NCBI GenBank assembly: GCA_919902515.1
Contig: CAKKRD010000061.1
Coordinates: 1-37,383, forward strand
Source: Nitrosomonadaceae bacterium
GTDB lineage: Bacteria; Pseudomonadota; Gammaproteobacteria; Burkholderiales; Nitrosomonadaceae
Direction of reading: 5' to 3'
Length of the DNA: 37,383 nucleotides
A program made the position numbers and the translations under genes. Each line of letters starts with the position of its first letter. Position 1 is the first letter of the stretch. Positions 25,822-35,557 of this stretch are shown piece after piece. Below the pieces are notes generated by a model. The model was not told the DNA's origin. It saw nothing but the letters and a program-made list of their open reading frames with translations, and searched no databases.

Positions 25822-26721
25822 GTGAACTTGGCATTGCACGATAACCCGGCCGCTGCCGCCTATCTGGCTCATCTTGCCAATGAACGGCGATTGTCGCCGC
25901 TTACCTGTGCGAGCTACGCGCGTGACATTGCCGCCCTGTTGCAGTTGGCAGAAGTAACACCGCTCGACCAGCTGCAAATTCATCACATACGCCGTTTTGT
26001 CGCCCGGCTGCACGCTAAAGGGCTTTCTGGCAGAAGTCTGGCGCGTATGCTTTCGGCATGGCGTGGCCTGTATAATTATCTGGCGCGCGATCACGGCTAC
26101 AGCAGCAATCCCTGCGCCGGGCTGCGTGCGCCGAAAACGCCCAAAACCCTGCCGCATGCGCTTTCACCCGACGAAGCGGCGAGGCTGCTGGAATTTCCCG
26201 TCGATGACCTGATGGCGCTGCGCGACAAGGCGATGTTCGAGCTATTCTATTCTTCAGGGCTGCGACTGGCCGAACTTGCCAGCCTGCAACCTGAGAACCT
26301 AAGTTTCTCCGACGGCACTGTGCGTGTCACCGGCAAGGGCGGCAGAACCCGGGTAGTGCCGGTGGGCAGTCAGGCCACACTCGCCTTGACGGCCTGGATG
26401 AAACCGCGCGCAACCTTGCTTAAACCTGGAGAAACCGCGCTGTTCCTGTCCCGGCACGGCAACCGCATCAGCCCGCGCTCGATCAGTCAACAGCTGAAAA
26501 TCCGCGCATTGCAGCAAGGCATCAGCGCCAATGTCCACCCGCACGTGCTGCGGCACTCATTCGCTTCGCATTTGTTGCAATCCAGCGGTGATTTGCGTGC
26601 GGTGCAGGAAATGCTGGGGCATGCCAGCATCAGCACCACCCAGGTTTATACCCATCTTGATTTTCAGCATCTGGCGAAGGTATACGATGCGGCGCATCCG
26701 CGCGCGAAGAAGAAGAGCTGA
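25822..26721 (+). CDS. xerC: Tyrosine recombinase XerC
   Basis: XerC works with XerD at dif to resolve chromosome dimers. In 299 residues it has an N-terminal SAM-like DNA-binding domain and the complete catalytic set: R148 (GLRLAEL), K172 (TGKGGRTR), H241 and R244 (HVLRHSF), H267 (LGHASISTT) and nucleophile Y276 (QVYTH). It starts at a GTG 25 bases after the DUF484 gene. Its place after dapF-DUF484 matches the chromosomal xerC locus of proteobacteria, not an integrative element. Confidence 0.95.
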   Translation: MNLALHDNPAAAAYLAHLANERRLSPLTCASYARDIAALLQLAEVTPLDQLQIHHIRRFVARLHAKGLSGRSLARMLSAWRGLYNYLARDHGYSSNPCAGLRAPKTPKTLPHALSPDEAARLLEFPVDDLMALRDKAMFELFYSSGLRLAELASLQPENLSFSDGTVRVTGKGGRTRVVPVGSQATLALTAWMKPRATLLKPGETALFLSRHGNRISPRSISQQLKIRALQQGISANVHPHVLRHSFASHLLQSSGDLRAVQEMLGHASISTTQVYTHLDFQHLAKVYDAAHPRAKKKS

Positions 26722-26747
26722 AATACGCTTTTCCCACGAATCAGCGT

Positions 26748-26753
26748 TATAAT
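26748..26753 (+). promoter_or_regulatory. -10 element upstream of hslVU
   Basis: TATAAT lies 31 bases before the hslV start. No good -35 is found at 16-18 bases, and I could not fit a heat-shock (sigma-32) consensus, although hslVU is heat-induced in many bacteria. Confidence 0.35.
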
Positions 26754-26784
26754 TCCTGCTCCCCAACGATCTCGAACTAACCCT

Positions 26785-27321
26785 ATGCAACAACATCGCG
26801 GTACCACCATACTTTCCGCACGACGCGGCACGCAAGTCGCGCTGGGCGGCGACGGCCAGGTGACTCTGGGTGCGATCGTCGCCAAGGCCAGCGCGCGCAA
26901 GGTGCGCCGGCTGTACCATGAAAAAATTCTTGCCGGATTTGCCGGAGGTACTGCCGATGCCTTCACTTTGTTCGAGCGCTTTGAAGGCAAGCTGGAAAAG
27001 CACCAGGGACATCTGATGCGCTCGGCAGTGGAGTTGGCCAAGGATTGGCGCACCGACCGTATTTTGCGGCGGCTGGAAGCGATGCTGATCGTGGCCGACC
27101 GCGAAACCACGCTCATCATCACCGGCTCAGGCGACGTGATTGAGCCCGAACTGGGATTGGCCGCCATCGGTAGCGGCGGCCCTTATGCCCATTCCGCCGC
27201 GCGTGCGCTGCTGGAAAATACCAGCCAGACTCCACTGGAAATCGTCAAGAATGCGCTCACCATTGCGGGCGACTTGTGCATTTACACCAACCAGAATCAC
27301 ATCATCGAGGTTCTGGAGTAA
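26785..27321 (+). CDS. hslV: ATP-dependent protease peptidase subunit HslV
   Basis: HslV is the proteasome-like peptidase of the HslUV protease. It forms a double hexamer in the cytoplasm and degrades regulatory and misfolded proteins. The six-residue propeptide MQQHRG precedes the catalytic N-terminal threonine of TTILSARR. The blocks [19 protein letters not shown] and [16 protein letters not shown] are all present. It has 178 residues, normal for the family. The hslU start is 25 bases downstream, so both subunits should be made together. Confidence 0.96.
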   Translation: MQQHRGTTILSARRGTQVALGGDGQVTLGAIVAKASARKVRRLYHEKILAGFAGGTADAFTLFERFEGKLEKHQGHLMRSAVELAKDWRTDRILRRLEAMLIVADRETTLIITGSGDVIEPELGLAAIGSGGPYAHSAARALLENTSQTPLEIVKNALTIAGDLCIYTNQNHIIEVLE

Positions 27322-27346
27322 CACGCCACCGTCCACCCCCCACACC

Positions 27347-28681
27347 ATGTCCCAAATGACCCCACAAGAAATCGTCCAGGAACTGGACAAGCACATCATC
27401 GGCCAGGACGCCGCCAAGCGCGCCGTGGCCATTGCGCTCAGGAACCGCTGGCGCAGGCAGCAGGTAGCGGACCCGCTGCGGCAGGAGATCACGCCGAAGA
27501 ATATCCTGATGATCGGCCCTACCGGTGTTGGCAAGACCGAGATTGCGCGCCGTCTGGCAAGGCTCGCCGACGCGCCGTTCATCAAGGTGGAGGCGACCAA
27601 ATTCACCGAAGTGGGTTATGTCGGCCGCGATGTGGATTCGATCATTCGCGATCTGGTGGAATCCGCCATCAAGCAATCACGCGAGCAGGAGACCGCCAAA
27701 ATGCGTACCCGTGCCGAGGATCAGGCAGAAGAGCGCATCCTCGACGTGCTGCTGCCACCCGCGCGCGAGTTGGGTTTAGCCACGGAAGCCGGGGAACGCG
27801 ACAATGCCACCCGGCAGAAATTTCGCAAGAAACTGCGCGAAGGCGAACTCGACGACAAGGAAATAGAAATCGAGCTGGCGGCAGCTCATGCTGCCCACAT
27901 GGAGATCTTCGCCCCGCCGGGGATGGAGGAACTCACCACCCAGATTCAGGGCATGTTCCAGAACATGGGCGCAGAAAGAAAGAAAACCCGCAAGCTGAAA
28001 ATTCGCGAGGCGCTGAAACTCCTCACTGATGAAGAAGCCGCCAAGCTCGTCAATGACGAAGAGCTGAAGCTGCGCGCAGTGCAAAACGTCGAACAGAACG
28101 GCATCGTATTCCTGGACGAGATCGACAAGATTACCAGCCGCTCCGAAACTTCCGGTGCGGATGTATCGCGTCAGGGCGTGCAGCGCGATTTGCTGCCGCT
28201 GGTGGAAGGTACCACCGTTTCCACCAAGTACGGCATGATCAAAACCGATCACATCCTGTTTATTGCCAGCGGCGCATTCCATCTGGCTAAGCCTTCCGAC
28301 CTGATCCCGGAATTGCAGGGGCGCTTCCCGATTCGCGTCGAACTGGCCAGCCTCAGTGCCGACGATTTTATCCAGATTCTCACTAATACTGACGCCTGTC
28401 TGACGCGCCAATACGAAGCGCTGCTCGAAACCGAAGGGGTCAAGCTGGAGTTCACGTTTGACGCGATCAAACGTCTGGCTGAGATTGCTTTTGCGGTCAA
28501 CGAAAAAACCGAGAATATCGGCGCAAGGCGGCTCCATACCGTGATGGAAAAACTGCTGGAAGAGGTTTCCTTCGACGCGGCGAGACACCGGGGCGATACC
28601 ATCGCGATCGACGCCACCTATGTCGATATGCGGCTCAAGGATTTATCCCAGAGCGAGGATCTGGCCCGCTACGTGCTTTAA
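27347..28681 (+). CDS. hslU: HslUV protease ATPase subunit HslU
   Basis: The AAA+ unfoldase that recognises substrates and feeds them to HslV. Walker A GPTGVGKT (57-64) and Walker B IVFLDEID (253-260) are intact, with the family block [19 protein letters not shown] and the sensor region [17 protein letters not shown]. The C-terminus, ending in SEDLARYVL, is the tail that activates HslV. From the ATG at 27347 the protein has 444 residues. A second ATG three codons later is also possible. Sequence open upstream in this frame overlaps hslV and is not coding. Confidence 0.96.
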   Translation: MSQMTPQEIVQELDKHIIGQDAAKRAVAIALRNRWRRQQVADPLRQEITPKNILMIGPTGVGKTEIARRLARLADAPFIKVEATKFTEVGYVGRDVDSIIRDLVESAIKQSREQETAKMRTRAEDQAEERILDVLLPPARELGLATEAGERDNATRQKFRKKLREGELDDKEIEIELAAAHAAHMEIFAPPGMEELTTQIQGMFQNMGAERKKTRKLKIREALKLLTDEEAAKLVNDEELKLRAVQNVEQNGIVFLDEIDKITSRSETSGADVSRQGVQRDLLPLVEGTTVSTKYGMIKTDHILFIASGAFHLAKPSDLIPELQGRFPIRVELASLSADDFIQILTNTDACLTRQYEALLETEGVKLEFTFDAIKRLAEIAFAVNEKTENIGARRLHTVMEKLLEEVSFDAARHRGDTIAIDATYVDMRLKDLSQSEDLARYVL

Positions 28682-28729
28682 GCTTTAAAGCTGGGTTGTA
28701 GCCAAACGGCGTAATCACACGTGATCTGT

Positions 28730-28735
28730 TATAAT
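28730..28735 (+). promoter_or_regulatory. -10 element with a long leader before rhlE
   Basis: TATAAT stands in the 233-base gap between hslU and rhlE, without a convincing -35. If used, the leader would be about 170 nt. A palindrome AGCTTTAAAGCT overlaps the hslU stop region (28681-28692). No riboswitch family is recognised in the leader. Confidence 0.35.
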
Positions 28736-28914
28736 CCCGGCCTGCGGCGTTAGCTCCACGTCTTCGCGCCGCCCATTCTGTTTCTCTTTAGGGTGCCTGA
28801 ACCAATCCGAAGTTTTAGCAAGATTTGGATTCATAGGGGCATCCTTCATTCATCTGCCTAAGACTGGCGTTCCGTAACCGGGACGACAGGCCGATGCCAC
28901 CCCCTTGGAGTTTT

Positions 28915-30243
28915 ATGTCTTTTGCTAATTTCGGCTTGTCCGATGAAATCATTCGTGCTGTCACTGAACGTGGCTACACCGTTCCCACCCCGATCCAGTT
29001 GCAGGCAATTCCTGCGGTACTGGCCGGCGGCGATCTGCTGGCCGGCGCGCAAACCGGCACCGGCAAGACCGCGGGTTTTACCCTGCCTATTCTGCATCGC
29101 CTTTCCGACAAGAGCGTCAAAGGGCCGTCCAGCGGACGCCCGCCAATACGTGCGCTGATACTCGTCCCCACCCGCGAACTCGCGGCACAGGTGGAGGAGA
29201 GCGTACGTGATTACGGCAAATATCTGAAGCTGAGCTCGATGATAATGATCGGCGGAGTCAACATCAATCCGCAAATTGCGCGCCTGAAAAGCCGGGTGGA
29301 TATTCTGGTCGCCACACCGGGGCGTCTGCTGGACCACGTACAGCAAAAAACCCTCGACTTGTCGCACGTTGAAATTCTCGTGCTGGACGAAGCCGACCGC
29401 ATGCTCGACATGGGCTTTATTCGCGACATCAGGAAGATCCTCGCGCTGCTGCCCAGGCAGCGGCAGAACCTGCTGTTCTCTGCCACCCTGTCTGACGAGA
29501 TCCAGATACTGGCGGACAATCTGCTCAACAAGCCGGTGATGATCGAAGTGGCGCGCCGCAACGCGACTGCCGACAAGGTGACGCACGTGGTGCATCCGGT
29601 GGATAGGGAACGCAAGCGCGACCTGCTTGCGCATCTGATCAAACAACACCGCTGGCAACAGGTGCTGGTGTTTACCCGCACCAAGCACGGCGCCAACAAG
29701 CTGGCTGAATATCTGGTCGCAAGCGGCATTCCATCGCTCGCCATCCACGGCAACAAAAGCCAGGCAGCACGCACCCGGGCGCTGGCGGAATTCAAGACCG
29801 GCACCCTGCCAGTGCTGGTGGCAACGGATATTGCCGCACGCGGCATCGACATCAGCGAGCTGCCGCATGTGGTCAATTTCGAGCTGCCCAATGTAGCGGA
29901 GGATTATGTCCATCGCATCGGCCGCACTGGCCGCGCCGGAGCGGAAGGCGATGCAGTGTCGCTGGTGTGCGTGGATGAACGCAAGCTGCTGAGTGACATC
30001 GAGCGGCTGATCAAGCGCGACCTGCCCAGCAAGGTTATCGCTGGTTTCGAGCCCGACCCGCGCATCAAGGCCGAGCCGATAATCAATGGGCGCAGCGGCG
30101 GGCCGCGCGGCGGGTCATCCTCACGCAGCCAGCCCAGCGGGCGAACGAGCACCAAGCCGGCAAGCAAGCGGCCGACGGGATTTTCACGCTCAGCTACCGG
30201 CAACGGACCTGCGCTGCATCGCTCCGGCGGGCGCGGACGCTAG
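28915..30243 (+). CDS. rhlE: DEAD-box ATP-dependent RNA helicase, RhlE type
   Basis: An RNA helicase that remodels ribosomal or mRNA structures. From the ATG at 28915, which has a TTGGAG site, it has 442 residues. Motifs in order are the Q motif ([10 protein letters not shown] to TPIQLQ), motif I AQTGTGKT (45-52), PTRELA, motif II DEAD (158-161), SATL, and motif [12 protein letters not shown]. The low-complexity C-terminal tail has scattered RGG-like, serine- and arginine-rich pieces ([11 protein letters not shown]... SGGRGR), typical of RhlE proteins and likely to bind RNA. The preceding seven in-frame codons lack family similarity. Confidence 0.93.
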   Translation: MSFANFGLSDEIIRAVTERGYTVPTPIQLQAIPAVLAGGDLLAGAQTGTGKTAGFTLPILHRLSDKSVKGPSSGRPPIRALILVPTRELAAQVEESVRDYGKYLKLSSMIMIGGVNINPQIARLKSRVDILVATPGRLLDHVQQKTLDLSHVEILVLDEADRMLDMGFIRDIRKILALLPRQRQNLLFSATLSDEIQILADNLLNKPVMIEVARRNATADKVTHVVHPVDRERKRDLLAHLIKQHRWQQVLVFTRTKHGANKLAEYLVASGIPSLAIHGNKSQAARTRALAEFKTGTLPVLVATDIAARGIDISELPHVVNFELPNVAEDYVHRIGRTGRAGAEGDAVSLVCVDERKLLSDIERLIKRDLPSKVIAGFEPDPRIKAEPIINGRSGGPRGGSSSRSQPSGRTSTKPASKRPTGFSRSATGNGPALHRSGGRGR

Positions 30244-30261
30244 TTTTGTTGCGAGTTGGAG

Positions 30262-31464
30262 CTACACAAACTGCCCGGCTGCATAACCCGACGCCCAAGC
30301 CCACTGGAAATTGAATCCGCCCAGGTGTCCAGTCACATCGACCACCTCGCCGATGAAATAAAGTCCAGGCACTTTCTGCGCCTGCATGGTCTTGGATGAC
30401 AGTTCACGCGTATCCACTCCGCCCAGTGTCACTTCCGCTTTTTTGTAGCCCACGGTGCCGCTGGGCGTAACTTGCCAGTCGTGCAGTTGCGCCGCAATCT
30501 GCTGCAGTTCGCGCTCACTGTAGTGCTGCAGCGGCCTGAGCGGTTGCACCGCTGCGATGGTCTCGCTCCATGCCTGGGCGAAGCGTCTGGGCAGATATTG
30601 CGCGAGCAGATTGGGCAGCAAGCTGGCGCTATGCCGGTGAGCGAGCAGCAACGCGGTCGCGTCTAGATCCGGCAACAGGTTGATATGGATTGCTTCGCCG
30701 GGTTGCCAGTAAGAGGAAATCTGCAATATCGCCGGGCCGCTCAGACCACGATGCGTGATCAATAAATTTTCGCGAAAGTGTGCACCCTTGCAACTGACCG
30801 CGGCATCTAGCGCCACCCCCGGCAGGCCGGCAAAACAGGCCAGTTGCTCCGGCGCAAACGTCAGCGGCACCAGCGCCGGGCGCAAGGGTGTCACGGCGAT
30901 GCCGAATTGCTCGGCGACACGATAACCGAAAGGACTGGCGCCGATTTGCGGAATGGACAGGCCGCCGCTTGCGATCACCAATGATTCGGTGACCATACTG
31001 CCGCGATCAGTTTCCAGCATAAACCCACTGCCGCTACCGGCAGTGGCATCCGCAAGATTGATGCTCTGCACCCGGCACGGCATTTGCCATTCCACTCCCG
31101 CCGCAGCGCACTCTTGTCGCAGCAGGGCTATGATCTGCTGCGAACCGTCGTCGCAAAACAGTTGTCCCAATTTCTTCTCGTGATAGCGGATGCCATGCTT
31201 TTCCACCAGCGCGATAAAGTCCTGCGGGGTAAAGCGCGCCAGCGCAGAGCGGCAGAAATGCGGATTGTGCGACAGGAAATTTTCCGGCCCGGCATGGCGA
31301 TTGGTGAAATTGCAGTGTCCGCCGCCGGAAATGCGGATTTTTTCCGCGAGCCTGGCCGCATGGTCCAGCAGCAGCACCGCACGGCCGCGCTTGCCCGCTT
31401 CAATCGCGCACATCATGCCTGCGGCACCGGCGCCGATCACGACCACGTCTTTTTTTAATTTCAT
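30262..31464 (-). CDS. HI0933/BaiN-type FAD-dependent oxidoreductase
   Basis: A flavoprotein of the HI0933 (YhiN/BaiN) family, 400 residues. The N-terminal dinucleotide motif is VIGAGAAGMMCA (9-20), and the family signature SGGGHCNFTN stands at 45-54. The C-terminal FAD motif is GLYFIGEVVDVTGHLGGFNFQWAWASG. The physiological substrate of these proteins is not established for most members. Convergent with rhlE (18-base gap) and divergent from argS. Confidence 0.9.
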   Translation of the reverse strand: MKLKKDVVVIGAGAAGMMCAIEAGKRGRAVLLLDHAARLAEKIRISGGGHCNFTNRHAGPENFLSHNPHFCRSALARFTPQDFIALVEKHGIRYHEKKLGQLFCDDGSQQIIALLRQECAAAGVEWQMPCRVQSINLADATAGSGSGFMLETDRGSMVTESLVIASGGLSIPQIGASPFGYRVAEQFGIAVTPLRPALVPLTFAPEQLACFAGLPGVALDAAVSCKGAHFRENLLITHRGLSGPAILQISSYWQPGEAIHINLLPDLDATALLLAHRHSASLLPNLLAQYLPRRFAQAWSETIAAVQPLRPLQHYSERELQQIAAQLHDWQVTPSGTVGYKKAEVTLGGVDTRELSSKTMQAQKVPGLYFIGEVVDVTGHLGGFNFQWAWASGYAAGQFV

Positions 31465-31533
31465 TTTGTGCTTTGCTGTAATTTGTTCTGGTGATTGCGC
31501 TGACGAAACTGGCGAGCGTAACTCATCCCAACC

Positions 31534-31548
31534 CCGCTATAATAGCGG
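31534..31548. promoter_or_regulatory. Palindrome centred on the -10 element of argS
   Basis: CCGCTATAATAGCGG is a perfect 15-bp palindrome whose centre contains TATAAT (31538-31543). It lies 33 bases before the argS start. No good -35 is visible. It may be a promoter overlapped by an operator, or a -10 that can work in both directions toward argS and the divergent flavoprotein gene. Confidence 0.5.
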
Positions 31549-31580
31549 CTGTATAAACAATCTGCTGCCATGACATAGCC

Positions 31581-33332
31581 ATGACCCGGCCAGCCCAGCC
31601 CAACTTCAAATCCCATTTAAGCGAAATCCTGCAGCATGCTTTGCGTGAAATCGCACCAGCAGAGCAGGGGGTGAGCATCGAATTCGCGCGCCCCAAGCAA
31701 GCCAGTCACGGCGACTATTCCTGCAATCTGGCAATGCAATTGGCCAAAGCGCTGCGCCAGAGCCCGCGCGATGTCGCTGCTTTGTTGATCAAGGCGATGC
31801 CCGCCTCACCCTACCTGGAAAAAATCGAGATCGCGGGTGCGGGCTTCATCAATCTGTTCCTCAAGACTTCCGCCAAGCAACAGTTTCCGCGCCATGCGCT
31901 GGAGAGTGGCAGCAGATTCGGCCACAGCGACAGCGGTGCGGGCAAAAAAATTCAGGTGGAATTCGTTTCGGCCAATCCCACCGGACCGCTGCATGTCGGT
32001 CATGGCCGTGGTGCAGCATTTGGCGCGAGCCTGGCCAATGTGCTGGCCGCCGCCGGTTTTACCGTCGAGCGCGAATACTATATCAACGACGCGGGACGGC
32101 AGATGGATATTCTGGCGCTCTCCACCTGGCTGCGTTATCTGGAACTGAATGGTGCCGTCATCGCTTTTCCCGGCAACGCCTACCAAGGCGAGTACGTGCG
32201 CGACATGGCGCGGCTGATTTACAAGGCACACGGCAACCGTTACCTGCACCAGCCCGATTTGCTGTTTGCGGATATGCCTCCGGCAGCGGCAGATGGCGCT
32301 GGCGAGGCGCAGCTTGACAGCCTGATCGCCAACGCCAAAAAACTGCTGGGGCAGGATTATGCCTACATCCACAATTTCGTCCTCACCGAGCAACTGGGTG
32401 ATTGCCGCAACGACTTGATGGAATTCGGCGTGGTGTTCGATACCTGGTTTTCCGAACAGTCGCTGTTCGACGGCGGTCTGGTGGCGCACGTGGTGCAACT
32501 GCTCGAACAGAAAAATTATCTGTATCAGCAGGACGGCGCCAGATGGTTCCGCTCGTCCGATTTCGGCGATGAAAAAGACCGGGTGGTGCGGCGTGAAAAC
32601 GGTGAGTTCACTTATTTTGCTTCCGACATCGCCTATCACCTCAACAAATTCGAACGCGGCTTTGAGCGTGTCATCGACGTGTGGGGCGCTGACCACCACG
32701 GATATATCCCGCGCGTGAAAGGCGCGCTGCAGGCACTGGCACTGGACCCGGCGAAACTCGAAATTGCCCTGGTGCAGTTTGCGGTGCTCTATCGCGATGG
32801 CAAGAAAGCCTCCATGTCCACCCGCTCGGGTGCATTTGTCACACTGCGGGAGTTGCGCCAGGAAGTAGGCAACGATGCGGCGCGATTCTTTTATGTGCTG
32901 CGCAAGAGCGACCAGCATCTGGATTTCGACCTGGATCTGGCCAAATCGCAAAGCAACGAAAACCCGGTGTATTACGTGCAATACGCCCACGCGCGCGTCT
33001 GCAGCGTACTGGAGCAGTGGGGCGAAGATCCGGCGCCGCTGGCCACGGCCGATACCAGTCTGCTCACCAGTCCGGCGGAACTCGCGCTGCTGCAGCGGTT
33101 GATCGATTATCCCGAGACATTGGACGCGGCAGCGAAAGAACTTTCCCCTCACCTGATCGCGTTCTATCTGCGGGAACTGGCGGCCGAATTCCACAGTTAC
33201 TATAATGCAACCCGCTTCCTCGTGCCGGAAGTGCCGCTGCGGCTTGCCCGCCTGGCGCTGATCGCGGCGATACGGCAAGTGTTGGTGAACGGACTGACGC
33301 TGTTGGGCGTGAGCGCGCCTGACAAGATGTAA
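31581..33332 (+). CDS. argS: Arginyl-tRNA synthetase
   Basis: This class I synthetase charges tRNA-Arg with arginine. In 583 residues it has the N-terminal Add-1 tRNA-binding domain, the HIGH-type motif HVGH (138-141, within SANPTGPLHVGHGRG) and a KMSKS-like loop KASMSTRSG (M412). The C-terminal DALR anticodon-binding domain ends with ATRFLVPEVPLRLARLALI. Length is normal. It starts 116 bases from the divergent flavoprotein gene and is followed after 29 bases by the SPOR gene, probably in one transcript. Confidence 0.97.
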   Translation: MTRPAQPNFKSHLSEILQHALREIAPAEQGVSIEFARPKQASHGDYSCNLAMQLAKALRQSPRDVAALLIKAMPASPYLEKIEIAGAGFINLFLKTSAKQQFPRHALESGSRFGHSDSGAGKKIQVEFVSANPTGPLHVGHGRGAAFGASLANVLAAAGFTVEREYYINDAGRQMDILALSTWLRYLELNGAVIAFPGNAYQGEYVRDMARLIYKAHGNRYLHQPDLLFADMPPAAADGAGEAQLDSLIANAKKLLGQDYAYIHNFVLTEQLGDCRNDLMEFGVVFDTWFSEQSLFDGGLVAHVVQLLEQKNYLYQQDGARWFRSSDFGDEKDRVVRRENGEFTYFASDIAYHLNKFERGFERVIDVWGADHHGYIPRVKGALQALALDPAKLEIALVQFAVLYRDGKKASMSTRSGAFVTLRELRQEVGNDAARFFYVLRKSDQHLDFDLDLAKSQSNENPVYYVQYAHARVCSVLEQWGEDPAPLATADTSLLTSPAELALLQRLIDYPETLDAAAKELSPHLIAFYLRELAAEFHSYYNATRFLVPEVPLRLARLALIAAIRQVLVNGLTLLGVSAPDKM

Positions 33333-33361
33333 GCAGGCAAACAGACCCAGCAAGGATTTTC

Positions 33362-33961
33362 ATGAGAGATTACAAAGCTCAGTCCAATTCCAAAGCCTCC
33401 GGCAAAAGCGGCAGCTCTCTGATGTTGGGGTTGTTTATCGGTTATGCATTGGGGCTGATCAGCGCCATGGGCATCTGGATGTACATCAGCCAGACGCCCA
33501 GCCCGTTCATTGCCCAGGACAGGCCCGCCGACAGCGCGATAAAGAGCGACCTGGGTCCGGGACAGAAGGGCGGGCTGGCAGCCGGCAAAGACGACAAATC
33601 GGCGCAGACTGCGGATGGCAAGCCACGCTTCGAATTTTACAAAATCCTGCCCGGTGCCGAGGAGCCTGTCACCGAGCAGCAGTTGCAGCAGACGGCACCA
33701 CAGCCTTTGGCCAAAGACAGCTATTTTATTCAGGCGGGATCATTCCAGAGTGCCGAGGATGCGGAAAACCTGAAAGCGAAACTCGCGATGATGGGGGTGG
33801 AAGCGTCGGTCCAGGCTGTCGATCTGGCGGACAAGGGTATCTGGCACAGAGTGCGCGTGGGGCCTGTTACCGATACCGGCGAAATCAGTCGGGTGCGCGC
33901 CTCCCTGCAACAAAACGGCATCCAGACCAGTCTGATAAAAGTGCACGAAGGGGCGCAGTAA
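33362..33961 (+). CDS. SPOR-domain, FtsN-like inner-membrane protein
   Basis: A 199-residue bitopic protein: a short basic cytoplasmic N-terminus, one membrane helix (about 20-43), a low-complexity periplasmic linker, and a C-terminal SPOR domain (about 118-195) beginning YFIQAGSFQSAEDAENLKAKL. SPOR domains bind denuded glycan strands at the division septum, and the layout is that of FtsN. In betaproteobacteria such a gene between argS and dsbA is common. The name ftsN is plausible but not certain. Confidence 0.85.
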   Translation: MRDYKAQSNSKASGKSGSSLMLGLFIGYALGLISAMGIWMYISQTPSPFIAQDRPADSAIKSDLGPGQKGGLAAGKDDKSAQTADGKPRFEFYKILPGAEEPVTEQQLQQTAPQPLAKDSYFIQAGSFQSAEDAENLKAKLAMMGVEASVQAVDLADKGIWHRVRVGPVTDTGEISRVRASLQQNGIQTSLIKVHEGAQ

Positions 33962-34002
33962 CCCGCATTCAACGTAAACAGAATCTTACCGCGAGGAAAA
34001 AA

Positions 34003-34650
34003 ATGAAGCTGATGCGTTTTCTTACGATCCTGTTGTTATCTGCCGGCCTGGGGTTGGCCGCTGTTTCCGGTGCCCGTGCCCAAATCGTTGAAGGGCGTGA
34101 CTACACGGTCCTGCCCGAACCCCGGCCGACGCAAAGCGGCAAAAACATCGAGGTGCTCGAATTCTTCTGGTATGGCTGCCCGCACTGCTACGATCTGCAT
34201 CCGCTCATCAAGGCCTGGCTGAAAAAAATGCCGAAAGATGTGAGCTTCCGCTACATTCCGGCGGTGTTCCGTGCCAACTGGATTGCCGGCACCAAAACTT
34301 TCTACGCGCTGGAAGCCTTGGGCGTCAGGGACAAGCTGCACGATAAAGTCTACGATGCCATTCACCTCGACAAGATCGACCTGAGCAAGGAAGACGTATT
34401 GTTCGACTGGATGGCAAAGCAGGGAATGGAACGGCAGAAGTTCATCGATGCCTACAACTCCTTCTCGGTGCAGAACCAGGCAACCCGCTCCACGCAAATG
34501 TCCAAGGATTACAATCTCTCCGGCGTCCCCGCATTGGTGGTGGATGGCAGGTATCTGACCAGTGGCAAGATGGGTGGCACGCCACAAGACACCATCAGAA
34601 CACTGGAAGAACTGATCGTGAAAGTGCGCAAGGAGCGGGCGAAGAAATAG
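34003..34650 (+). CDS. dsbA: Thiol:disulfide interchange protein DsbA
   Basis: A periplasmic oxidase that introduces disulfide bonds into exported proteins. It has a 26-residue signal peptide ending ARAQ, a thioredoxin fold with the active site C59-P-H-C62 (FFWYGCPHCYDLHP), and the cis-proline P176 in SGVPALVV. At 215 residues it is full length. It follows the SPOR gene by 41 bases and is 47 bases before the SDR gene. Its partner DsbB is not in the window. Confidence 0.94.
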   Translation: MKLMRFLTILLLSAGLGLAAVSGARAQIVEGRDYTVLPEPRPTQSGKNIEVLEFFWYGCPHCYDLHPLIKAWLKKMPKDVSFRYIPAVFRANWIAGTKTFYALEALGVRDKLHDKVYDAIHLDKIDLSKEDVLFDWMAKQGMERQKFIDAYNSFSVQNQATRSTQMSKDYNLSGVPALVVDGRYLTSGKMGGTPQDTIRTLEELIVKVRKERAKK

Positions 34651-34697
34651 CATGGTGTTGATCCCGCCATGCCTGCCAATCGCCTGATGTTGCCAAA

Positions 34698-35450
34698 ATG
34701 CCGCTAACAGTCATCATCAGCGGCGCCTCCAGCGGTCTGGGCAGAGCCCTGGCACTGCATTACGCAAGACAGGGCGCGATCCTCGGACTGATCGCACGGC
34801 GCAGGGAACTGCTGCAGGAACTCGCGCAGGAAATTCCCGACGCAGCAGTCTACGTCGCCGACGTGCGTGACGCCGTTGCCATGCAAGCCGTTGCGCAGGA
34901 TTTCGTGCGGCATCACGGCCACCCGGATATCGTCATCGCCAACGCCGGCATCAGCTGCGGCACGCTCACCGAATACGTCGAAGACAGCGAGGTTTTCGCG
35001 GACATCCTCGCCACCAACGTCAACGGCATGCTCAACATCTTCCAGCCGTTCATCAACGCCATGCACACCGTCGGGCGCGGCAGTCTGGTCGGGATCGCCA
35101 GCGTCGCGGGCTATCGCGGCCTCCCCGGTGGGGGCGCTTACTCCGCTTCCAAGGCAGCCGTCATCGCCTATCTGGAAAGTCTGCGGGTGGAAATGCACGG
35201 CAGCGGCGTGTCCGTCATCACCATTTGCCCCGGCTACATCACCACGCCGATGACAGCAAACAATCCTTTCTACATGCCTTTCATTTTGTCGGCGGAAGCC
35301 ATGGCCGAAAAAATCGTCCGCATTATCGAGCGCAAAAAATTGTACGCCGTGATCCCGTGGCAAATGGCCATCGTCGCGCGGGTGCTGAGATTGCTCCCTG
35401 ATTTTCTCTACGACCGCCTGTTCGCCAACGCGCCGCGCAAACCGCGCTAG
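34698..35450 (+). CDS. Short-chain dehydrogenase/reductase
   Basis: A classical SDR of 250 residues. It has the cofactor motif GASSGLG (9-15), NAG (82-84), and the catalytic S135, Y148 and K152 (YSASK). The basic stretch LIARRREL after the second strand suggests NADPH preference. A hydrophobic, basic C-terminal tail (RVLRLLPDFLYDRLF) may associate with membrane. The substrate is unknown. Related SDRs include 3-ketosphinganine reductases, but nothing here links it to the lipid cluster 22 kb away. It follows dsbA on the same strand. Confidence 0.85.
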   Translation: MPLTVIISGASSGLGRALALHYARQGAILGLIARRRELLQELAQEIPDAAVYVADVRDAVAMQAVAQDFVRHHGHPDIVIANAGISCGTLTEYVEDSEVFADILATNVNGMLNIFQPFINAMHTVGRGSLVGIASVAGYRGLPGGGAYSASKAAVIAYLESLRVEMHGSGVSVITICPGYITTPMTANNPFYMPFILSAEAMAEKIVRIIERKKLYAVIPWQMAIVARVLRLLPDFLYDRLFANAPRKPR

Positions 35451-35480
35451 GCGCCCCGGCAGAAGCTCGCCCGCCCCCGG

Positions 35481-35510
35481 TTGATTTTATCGCGCGGCCG
35501 CTGTTACATT
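35481..35510 (+). promoter_or_regulatory. Candidate promoter of the O-methyltransferase gene
   Basis: TTGATT (35481-35486) and TACATT (35505-35510) are separated by 18 bases, each matching the sigma-70 consensus at four positions. It lies about 50 bases before the methyltransferase start, which has an AAGGAA site. Confidence 0.3.
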
Positions 35511-35557
35511 GTGTCTGGTGCAAGACCGACTATCGCAACGATGAATAAGGAAAAATC

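Noticed and set aside
26700-26784. Heat-shock (sigma-32) promoter for hslVU
   Set aside because: Fragments such as CTGAAA and CCCAC occur but at the wrong spacing; only the TATAAT is credible.
31806-33353. A 515-codon open frame antisense to argS
   Set aside because: It is the complementary shadow of a highly conserved synthetase in GC-rich DNA; no domain or ribosome site supports it.
34698-35450. The SDR gene as a 3-ketosphinganine reductase for the lipid pathway
   Set aside because: It resembles many generic SDRs, lies 22 kb away in the argS-dsbA run, and the operon already encodes an epimerase-type reductase.
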